The notes under the pieces were generated by a model that did no database searches, was not told where the DNA came from, and saw only the letters and a list, made by a program, of their open reading frames with translations. Of a stretch of 64,000 nucleotides of DNA, positions 57,978 to 64,000 are shown one piece after another (positions within the stretch are counted from its first letter, which is position 1; each line of letters begins with the position of its first letter). The translations under genes were made by a program, and so were the position numbers. This DNA comes from Chitinophagaceae bacterium (lineage in GTDB: Bacteria; Bacteroidota; Bacteroidia; Chitinophagales; Chitinophagaceae): NCBI GenBank assembly GCA_947446645.1, contig CANFHA010000009.1, positions 1 to 64,000 on the forward strand, written 5' to 3'.

Positions 57978-58982
57978 CTATGGTACTTCTACCACATTCA
58001 GTATTTCATTTATTATCTGCTCTGTTGTTACATTTTCTGCTTCAGCTTCGTAACTGAGGCCTATGCGATGGCGCATTACATCATGACAAATGGCGCGCAC
58101 ATCTTCTGGTATTACATATCCCCTACGCTTAATGAACGCATAAGCCTTTGAAGCCATTGCAAGGTTTATGCTGGCACGTGGCGAGCCGCCATAGCTGATG
58201 AATGGTTTTAGTTTTCCAAGTTTATATTCTTCAGGGAAACGGGTAGCAAATACAATATCAAGTATGTATTGCTCTATCTTCTCGTCCATATACACCTCGC
58301 GCACCAGCTTACGCGCTTTCATAATATCATTGGTAGTCACCACCGGGTTTATCTTTACCATACCTCCCGGGTTAATGTTTGTGCGAATTATCTGGCGCTC
58401 TTCTTCTTTTTTCGGGTATGTAATTACGATCTTCAGCATAAAGCGGTCTACCTGTGCTTCCGGCAGTTCGTAAGTTCCTTCCTGTTCTATCGGGTTCTGT
58501 GTGGCAAGTACCAGGAAAGGTTCATCGAGCGGGTAAGTGGCATCGCTTATGGTGACCTGGCGTTCCTGCATGGCTTCGAGGAGTGCACTCTGCACTTTAG
58601 CGGGAGCGCGGTTTATTTCATCTGCCAGTATAAAATTGGCAAATATTGGTCCCTTGCGCACCGCAAATTCGTGCGACTGCGGATTGTATACCATTGTACC
58701 GAGCACGTCGGCCGGCAGCAGATCGGGTGTGAACTGGATACGTGCAAAGCGCGCCTGAATAGCAGATGCCATTGATTTAATAGCAAGTGTCTTTGCAAGG
58801 CCGGGCACTCCCTCAAGAAGTACGTGACCATTAGCGAGCAGGCCTACCATCAGGCGTTCCACCATGGTCTTCTGGCCTACCACCACTTTGTTCAGCTCCA
58901 TATTCAGCAGCTCTATAAAAGCGCTTTGCTGGTGTATACGTTCGTTAAGTTCGCGTATGTCTACAGATGAAGATACTTCCAT
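57978..58982 (-). CDS. MoxR-family AAA+ ATPase
   Basis: The 334-residue ATPase has Walker A GVPGLAKT, Walker B FILADEINRAPAK, the family motif ATQNPIEQEGTYELPEAQVDRF and sensor 2 SPRASINLA. MoxR proteins act as chaperones, usually next to DUF58 and VWA-domain genes; here none lies beside it on either side. The ATG at 58982 is better than an upstream TTG at 59012. Its substrate is unknown because the usual partners are missing. Confidence 0.93.
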   Translation of the reverse strand: MEVSSSVDIRELNERIHQQSAFIELLNMELNKVVVGQKTMVERLMVGLLANGHVLLEGVPGLAKTLAIKSMASAIQARFARIQFTPDLLPADVLGTMVYNPQSHEFAVRKGPIFANFILADEINRAPAKVQSALLEAMQERQVTISDATYPLDEPFLVLATQNPIEQEGTYELPEAQVDRFMLKIVITYPKKEEERQIIRTNINPGGMVKINPVVTTNDIMKARKLVREVYMDEKIEQYILDIVFATRFPEEYKLGKLKPFISYGGSPRASINLAMASKAYAFIKRRGYVIPEDVRAICHDVMRHRIGLSYEAEAENVTTEQIINEILNVVEVP

Positions 58983-59132
58983 ACTATTATAAAGAATTTT
59001 AATTGTCTTCAAAAATAATTAAGGGCGCTATAAAAATGCAAATCGCATACATAGATTTAACTTTTCTTAAAAGCCCGGGTAATAAAACACTGTAATATAC
59101 GACCATTTATAGGTTAATAGCGTACTTGTTTC

Positions 59133-59140
59133 TACTTTTG
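59133..59140 (+). promoter_or_regulatory. Promoter -7 element (TACTTTTG)
   Basis: TAnnTTTG match 19 bases before the ATG at 59159. Confidence 0.6.
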
Positions 59141-59158
59141 AACAACGTAAAACAAACA

Positions 59159-59494
59159 ATGGAAAATTTCGAGCAAAGGTGGATAGATGTTGAGTTTATG
59201 CTGAGGGACCGATTCGATAAACTGCCGGATATGGAAGGTACTTTGTTCCTGATAGGTGTGAATGAACTGGGAAAGCTGCCAAGAAAAAAATTCTCAAAAG
59301 AACAGAAGCAAGACCTAATGCATGTGGCTGTTTGTACACTGCTGAGCCAGCTGGGCTATTACGAACTGATGGGCCGCGATGATGATGGGTGGCCGCACTT
59401 CAGGGAGATAGAACAGGTGCCTGTAACCGGCCTGGTGGAGCAGGAGTGTATGCTGAAGGAGTGCGTGATCAGGTATTTTGAAGCCAACCCATAA
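59159..59494 (+). CDS. Small cytoplasmic protein of unknown function (111 aa)
   Basis: The protein has no signal peptide. The N-terminal part MENFEQRWIDVEFMLRDRFDKLPDMEGTLFLIGVNELG is helical, and there are two Cys in the last quarter and a QLGYYELMGRDDDGWPHF block. The start at 59159 follows a good promoter; a frame upstream to 59126 would overlap it. It looks like a conserved Bacteroidota protein with unassigned function. Confidence 0.7.
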   Translation: MENFEQRWIDVEFMLRDRFDKLPDMEGTLFLIGVNELGKLPRKKFSKEQKQDLMHVAVCTLLSQLGYYELMGRDDDGWPHFREIEQVPVTGLVEQECMLKECVIRYFEANP

Positions 59495-59538
59495 GTATTT
59501 CAAATGGTGTACCACAACACCACTTTCCTAAAATAGAA

Positions 59539-59558
59539 CAGGGGCTGAATAGCCCCTG
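59539..59558. terminator. Bidirectional hairpin terminator
   Basis: CAGGGGCT pairs perfectly with AGCCCCTG around GAAT, between convergent genes. Confidence 0.75.
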
Positions 59559-59587
59559 CAAAATATTTTCTCTCTTTTCGCGTTTTA

Positions 59588-60346
59588 TTATTGCTTGGTA
59601 AATTTCCTTGTTACCACCACATCACCATGTGAGTTCATCAGGCGAACAAAGTAAATGCCAGATGGCAAGCTCTCGATATTCAGATTTGCGCTGTTATTTT
59701 CTGTTGCTTTATACACAGCCATTACCTTACCTATGATGTTGTATACTGCTATGTTTTTTACATCTGCACTGGCATTATACACCAGGTTCACTTCATTGTG
59801 AGCGGGGTTGGGGTAAAGGTTAATATTAGTTTCCTGGTTATTTACGTTTGCTACCGATTCAGGTATTTTATTTATCAGAAATGTTGTTGTCTTGCTGTAT
59901 CCGCCAAGAGAACCGCTATTGTCGGTAATGCTAAATGTCATATAGTGCTGTCCGGTGCTGGTAGCAGACGAAAGATTAAGCAGCATATGAAAATCACTCG
60001 TAGAATCATGAGTGGCATTGGCGCTGTAAGTTGCTGTATAGGTGCCGCCTGAATTCAGGCTTGGATTCCATATTTGTCCACCGCCATTCTGCCTGCACAA
60101 TTCGTCATCACAAATAGCAAGCGCAGCGCTGTCTGTCCAGTCAACAGGAAAGTTACTGCTTACTGCGCGCCATCTCAAGACAAGGTTTGTGCCGGTTATA
60201 TTGGTAATATAATTTCCTATAGTAACACTAGCTGAACCAGCAGTAACAGACGCTGTAACTGTGTCTGCAATGGTGAAGGTCTGTGCTCTCAAATTAAAAT
60301 TAGCCAACCCTACTGCGCACACTAAAAAAAGTAAAATCTTTCTCAT
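59588..60346 (-). CDS. Secreted protein with T9SS C-terminal sorting domain
   Basis: The 252-residue protein has a signal peptide (ending FNLRAQ), a beta-sandwich domain (about 25-165; Ig-like, Thr/Ser-rich) and a type A T9SS sorting domain (about 170-252; INLYPNPAHNEVNLVYN, IGKVMAVYK, NIESLPSGIYFVRL and the terminal RKFTKQ). It should be exported through type IX secretion and anchored or released at the surface. The function of the Ig-like part is unknown. Confidence 0.88.
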   Translation of the reverse strand: MRKILLFLVCAVGLANFNLRAQTFTIADTVTASVTAGSASVTIGNYITNITGTNLVLRWRAVSSNFPVDWTDSAALAICDDELCRQNGGGQIWNPSLNSGGTYTATYSANATHDSTSDFHMLLNLSSATSTGQHYMTFSITDNSGSLGGYSKTTTFLINKIPESVANVNNQETNINLYPNPAHNEVNLVYNASADVKNIAVYNIIGKVMAVYKATENNSANLNIESLPSGIYFVRLMNSHGDVVVTRKFTKQ

Positions 60347-60417
60347 CTACACACTATTTTGTATGCAAGTTACTAAATACTTTATACAATCCAAAAATAA
60401 GTATTACTAAAAAAAAG

Positions 60418-60446
60418 ATGGGGGCCGGCTAATTGCCGGCCCCCAT
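60418..60446. terminator. Strong terminator hairpin
   Basis: ATGGGGGCCGGC pairs perfectly with GCCGGCCCCCAT (12 bp, 5-base loop). Confidence 0.85.
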
Positions 60447-60467
60447 ATCTTATTGAAAACAGAATGA

Positions 60468-62228
60468 TTATTTAATTACAGACAATGTTTTAGTTGTGAT
60501 GTCTGTACCTGCTATGATCTTTACAGTGTAGATACCTGCAGCGAGATTAGCTGTAGAAATCTCGATCTTCTGATCACCTGCAGACAATTCCTGGCCGATT
60601 GTGTTAACAACACGTCCCATTGCATCATATACATTGATCTGAACAGCTGTAGCTTCAGTGATAGACATGTTCACATATGCCATATCCTTTGCCGGGTTAG
60701 GAGTAATGCTTACCATGTTAACCATGTTTACATTAGCAACACCGGTTGCACCTGCAGAGATGCTAACGTTATCAACAAATGCATCATTACCGTAAGCAGA
60801 TGTTCCTACGAACTTAACAAGAGTGTTTGCATTGTGATATGCGCTCATGTCAACGGTAACATGTTTCCATGAAGCAGCGGTAGTTGGTGCAAATATCGAA
60901 GTGTTATATGCTGACAGTGTAGCCAGTGCAGAACCATTTTGGTTCCAAACGGTTGACCATGTAGCACCACAATCTGTAGACACCTTTACAGCAAGTGCGT
61001 CGTTGGTTGATGCATCATATTGCTGATAAGCAACATCAAACTGGAGGTTATAGGTACCTGCAGATGCTGTGTTAAAGTTATTGAACACATATTCAGATAC
61101 CTGACCAGCAGAAGCACGGAAGAAGAAGAACAAAAGCGCATTTGTAGCAGCACCTGTTGAACCTATCATGGTTGCAATGGTTGGTGCAAATGCTGTGCTC
61201 GTAACCGGGAATACATAGCCGTCTGAAGAGAAGTCTTCTTTGTAAGAAATGGTAGAACCTTCAAAATTTTCAGTTCCTGGTAATGCAGCAGCATTTGCAG
61301 CGGTATAAACTTTAAATACTGAGTCAAGGCTGATGTTGTTAGCAGTGTTAATGTCACCAGAAACGGTAACGTTATACTTATAACCTCCAAAGCTAGTTCC
61401 TGCAAAAGAAGGAATAGAAACAGACTGTACCGCATAAGGAGCCAATGAACCTGACCATGGCACTGTAGCTACAGTAGCACCAGTAGCATCAGTTACAGTG
61501 ATTGTAGCTGATGTAATGTTGGAAGTAGTGCTATAGTTCTGGAAAGTAACAGAAGGTGCAGCATTACAAACAAAATAATTGTTTCCGCCGTAAGCAGATG
61601 TTTTTGCGTCAACACTTGAGCCGCTGGCTGGTGGTGTTGATGGGCAAGTAGCCTGAGCAGCAGCATATGCTTCAGCTTCTGTAGGCTGTGTAAGTTCAGT
61701 TACGATATGGTCACGGCATATCATGTATATTGTTGGGAAGTAGTTGATGTTCCACAAAGTGTTACGTGGGCCCTGTGCTGTTGAATCGTCAATGATATAG
61801 TAATGCGTACCTGCAACCCAGTCACCTTGTGTGAAGGTAGCTGCAGTTCCACCGGTTGTAACCGCACCTGAACCAATTGCGTTGTTTGTCAACTCAGCCA
61901 TACCGCTTGTTGGTTCTCCCTGGAAGAAGTAAACCACTGCGTCGTTTGTTGTTGTTGCGTCAACACCTGGTTCGCCCGCCGGACCATGTTTTGCCCAAAT
62001 GGAATCCAATTTACCACTTATGTGGTACGACCAGCATGGCCCACACCATGTAGCAGAGATGTCGATGAAAACAGTCTTGCCACTATTCAAATCCGAATAC
62101 AAGTTGTGAGACATGCCGTTGATGTCCGTCACCGTAAAATCCGGAAACACTGTGCCGCTGGCCAGCTGAGCGTTTGCAGACGAAGCTATTCCTGCAGCAG
62201 CAACCAAAGAAAGTAAAATCTTTTTCAT
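60468..62228 (-). CDS. T9SS-secreted protein with thioredoxin-like N-terminal domain
   Basis: The 586-residue protein has a signal peptide (ending ANAQ), a thioredoxin-like domain (about 25-210) with ISATWCGPCWSYH and FPTIYM, a beta domain resembling MAM/choice-of-anchor J (about 310-490; FDVAYQQYDASTNDALAVKVSTDCGATW) and a T9SS sorting domain (about 500-586; ITPNPAKDMAYV, YDAMGRVV, NLAAGIYTVKI). A redox-active thioredoxin fold delivered to the outside of the cell is uncommon. It could keep surface proteins correctly disulfide-bonded. Confidence 0.88.
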   Translation of the reverse strand: MKKILLSLVAAAGIASSANAQLASGTVFPDFTVTDINGMSHNLYSDLNSGKTVFIDISATWCGPCWSYHISGKLDSIWAKHGPAGEPGVDATTTNDAVVYFFQGEPTSGMAELTNNAIGSGAVTTGGTAATFTQGDWVAGTHYYIIDDSTAQGPRNTLWNINYFPTIYMICRDHIVTELTQPTEAEAYAAAQATCPSTPPASGSSVDAKTSAYGGNNYFVCNAAPSVTFQNYSTTSNITSATITVTDATGATVATVPWSGSLAPYAVQSVSIPSFAGTSFGGYKYNVTVSGDINTANNISLDSVFKVYTAANAAALPGTENFEGSTISYKEDFSSDGYVFPVTSTAFAPTIATMIGSTGAATNALLFFFFRASAGQVSEYVFNNFNTASAGTYNLQFDVAYQQYDASTNDALAVKVSTDCGATWSTVWNQNGSALATLSAYNTSIFAPTTAASWKHVTVDMSAYHNANTLVKFVGTSAYGNDAFVDNVSISAGATGVANVNMVNMVSITPNPAKDMAYVNMSITEATAVQINVYDAMGRVVNTIGQELSAGDQKIEISTANLAAGIYTVKIIAGTDITTKTLSVIK

Positions 62229-62439
62229 TGTTGTTTGTTTAGTATAATTTGGTTATAAATCTTTAGACAGCCGAAATTACCATATTTTTTAATTTCAACC
62301 GCATTTTTGTTCATTTTTATTTAACACTCCGAAATCCGGGGATTTGCTTACCAAAAAATCTAAACTGTTGACTATCAACCATAAATTGTGTTGATATTAC
62401 TATAGAATGCACTGGCTGTAGTTATCATCGCGCAATGCT

Positions 62440-62447
62440 TACTTTTG
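62440..62447 (+). promoter_or_regulatory. Promoter -7 element (TACTTTTG) of the rhomboid gene
   Basis: TAnnTTTG match ending 5 bases before the ATG at 62452. The mRNA would start at or just before the start codon and be leaderless. Confidence 0.6.
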
Positions 62448-62451
62448 CAGC

Positions 62452-63282
62452 ATGGCTCAGTACCGGCAAAGCAGCTTTCAGCAGATCCCGCTAATTGTAA
62501 AGAACCTGCTTATTATTAATATCCTCGTTTTTCTTGTGCAGCAGGCATTTGAATCAAGGCATATTTTAATTGGCGGCTACACGTTCAATGATGTTTTTGC
62601 TTTGCATTACTGGCAGTCTTCCCACTTTCGCTGGTGGCAATTAATTACCCATATGTTTATGCACGGCAGCCTGGCGCATATTGCGTTCAATATGTTTGCG
62701 CTCTGGATGTTTGGCCGGATCCTTGAAAATGTATGGGGTGCGCAGCGGTTCTTAATTTTCTATTTTATCTGCGGGGTAGGCGCAGCGTTATGCCACCTGG
62801 GTGTGCTTACTTACGAGTTCATACCTTTTCACCAGCAACTGGTACAGTACCAGCAACATCCGAATGTCAGCGATTTTTTGCGGATAGCGAATATGTATCC
62901 TATAGCCGGAAGCCTTGCCGATGTAAACCAGTTTTTACATAGCTGGCAATTGCAGCCTGACTCTGTTAATTATGCTGTCCGGTCGATAGAGTATTTGAAA
63001 ACGCATATGGACGAACCAACTGTGGGGGCATCCGGCGCAATATTCGGTTTGTTGTTTGCATTCGGCTATTTATTTCCTGATACTGAAATGTACATTTATT
63101 TCATTCCTATCCCCGTCAAGGCGAAATGGATTGTGGCCGGTTATTGTCTTATAGAATTAACGCAGGGAATTGCAAACTCTGCAGGAGATAATGTAGCCCA
63201 TTTCGCGCACCTTGGCGGTGCATTGTTTGCGTTCATATTGTTAAGAATATGGGGCAATAAATTCAAGAACCGTTATTATTAA
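62452..63282 (+). CDS. Rhomboid intramembrane serine protease
   Basis: The 276-residue polytopic protein has the rhomboid core: MFMHGSLAHIAFNMFALWMFG (the HxxxN helix), catalytic Ser194 in VGASGAIFG and the catalytic His253 in AHLGGAL. An unusual insertion of about 60 residues (122-185) separates two core helices. Rhomboids cut membrane-bound substrates within the bilayer; the target is unknown. The next gene, 18 bases later, encodes a rhomboid homologue without these residues. Confidence 0.92.
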   Translation: MAQYRQSSFQQIPLIVKNLLIINILVFLVQQAFESRHILIGGYTFNDVFALHYWQSSHFRWWQLITHMFMHGSLAHIAFNMFALWMFGRILENVWGAQRFLIFYFICGVGAALCHLGVLTYEFIPFHQQLVQYQQHPNVSDFLRIANMYPIAGSLADVNQFLHSWQLQPDSVNYAVRSIEYLKTHMDEPTVGASGAIFGLLFAFGYLFPDTEMYIYFIPIPVKAKWIVAGYCLIELTQGIANSAGDNVAHFAHLGGALFAFILLRIWGNKFKNRYY

Positions 63283-63300
63283 TAACTTTACCCTATTACA

Positions 63301-64000
63301 ATGAATACAGGGCGCAAAAGATCGGCACTATCATATATTCCGGGTTTATCAGGCAATGCAGTTTTAAAGCTGATTATTTTTACATCGGGTGCCTATATCA
63401 TATTTGCACTTATGTGGGCTGTGGTGGCGCTGCTGTACCAGGGCGACAGCAACTTTAGTCAATATTTCATACCCGCTGTAGCACTTTCTCATTTGTCCAA
63501 TTTTAGCAGTCATTGGTGGGGCTTGCTCACTTACGGTTTGTTTAATTATCCAAACGGTTTTTGGGAGCTGCTTAGCAATATGCTTTGGCTCTATTGTTTT
63601 GGCTCAGTAGTTCAAATGCTTATCGGGCACAGGCAAATTATCCCGTTATTTTTATATAGCCTTGTAGGCGGTGGTGTTTTCTACTTACTCGCGCAGTTAT
63701 TGCCGGGTTCATTAGGTGCCTGCCCACCATATATATTAGGGCCACGTGCCGGCCTTATTGGGTTTGCTGCAGCTGCAGTAACGCTTACGCCTAAATACCA
63801 GTTTTACCTTACCGAAACTTTTCGTATCCCGCTGCTGGTGGTTGCCGCAATTTTTACTGCACTTCTGATCGTGGGCTCTGGCTTCTGGCTGCCCGTTATC
63901 TTTATGCTGGTGGGTGGGGCGCTTACCGGGTATGGTTATGTGAAGCTTTTGCAGGCTGGCTACCGTCCGGGCGAATGGATGTACCAGATCACGGGTAAAA
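63301..64000 (+). CDS. Rhomboid-family protein lacking the catalytic residues (partial)
   Basis: The frame runs off the window end after about 233 codons. It has rhomboid-like helices (HWWGLLTYGLFNYPNGFWELLSNMLWLYCFG) and the segment GPRAGLIGF in the place of GASGAIFG, so the nucleophile serine is arginine (residue 149). The helix carrying the catalytic histidine reads LVGGALTGYGY, without histidine. It is therefore an inactive rhomboid relative, as iRhoms are in animals, probably co-expressed with the active protease 18 bases upstream. The C-terminal part is outside the window. Confidence 0.8.
   Translation, partial: MNTGRKRSALSYIPGLSGNAVLKLIIFTSGAYIIFALMWAVVALLYQGDSNFSQYFIPAVALSHLSNFSSHWWGLLTYGLFNYPNGFWELLSNMLWLYCFGSVVQMLIGHRQIIPLFLYSLVGGGVFYLLAQLLPGSLGACPPYILGPRAGLIGFAAAAVTLTPKYQFYLTETFRIPLLVVAAIFTALLIVGSGFWLPVIFMLVGGALTGYGYVKLLQAGYRPGEWMYQITGK

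Overview
The window comes from a Bacteroidota chromosome, most likely a member of the Chitinophagales/Chitinophagaceae lineage. The evidence is: many promoters of the TAnnTTTG type used by the Bacteroidota housekeeping sigma factor; two proteins with a type IX secretion (T9SS) C-terminal sorting domain; the gliding lipoprotein GldH; a cobalamin-dependent class II ribonucleotide reductase; and many small lipoproteins and secreted proteins of families restricted to this phylum. The family-level placement is inference from gene content. No rRNA, CRISPR array, insertion sequence or replication origin is visible.

Layout. 1-7250: tail of an unidentified gene, an MsbA-like ABC exporter, galE, msrB, nth, a thioredoxin-like protein, ubiX and mazG. 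7280-16261: a giant NtrY-like sensor kinase, then a minus-strand block of envelope proteins that starts with a dipeptide epimerase and murB. 16278-21350: a GT39/PMT-family glycosyltransferase, the omega-amidase yafV, an OmpR-type response regulator and a lipoprotein. 21568-23720: tRNA-Leu followed by a decayed genomic island with a truncated DNA cytosine methylase, a small winged-helix protein and a phage-type polyvalent kinase-domain protein. 23916-30365: trigger factor, several secreted proteins including a paralogous pair ending in DYWY, and a PAS histidine kinase broken by one amber codon.

30527-40600: PpiD/SurA-like isomerase, MerR regulator, two tandem thioredoxin-fold proteins (one keeping one active-site cysteine, the other none), hutH, a GNAT acetyltransferase, a DUF4476 protein, an outer-membrane barrel and a DUF2400 protein. 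40626-49165: a REC-PAS protein ending in an H-box domain without ATPase, glyS, a vapBC toxin-antitoxin pair, a membrane patatin and a glycosyltransferase. 49206-57900: nrdJ with a DnaA box upstream, an EnvC-type protein with a degenerate LytM domain, yicC, a DUF1016 nuclease containing three in-frame palindromes at exactly 51-bp spacing, gldH and a histidine kinase. 57978-64000: orphan MoxR ATPase, two T9SS cargo proteins, an active rhomboid protease and, directly behind it, a rhomboid homologue that has lost its catalytic serine.

Most of the window is ordinary housekeeping and envelope biology. The accessory parts are the tRNA-Leu island, the vapBC pair and the DUF1016 gene. The best candidates for undescribed biology are the kinase-domain/winged-helix pair with its palindromic operator candidate, the palindromic 17-codon repeat in the DUF1016 gene, the DYWY family, and the enzyme/pseudoenzyme tandem pairs (thioredoxin-like and rhomboid). 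All functional calls are from reading motifs; no database search was run.
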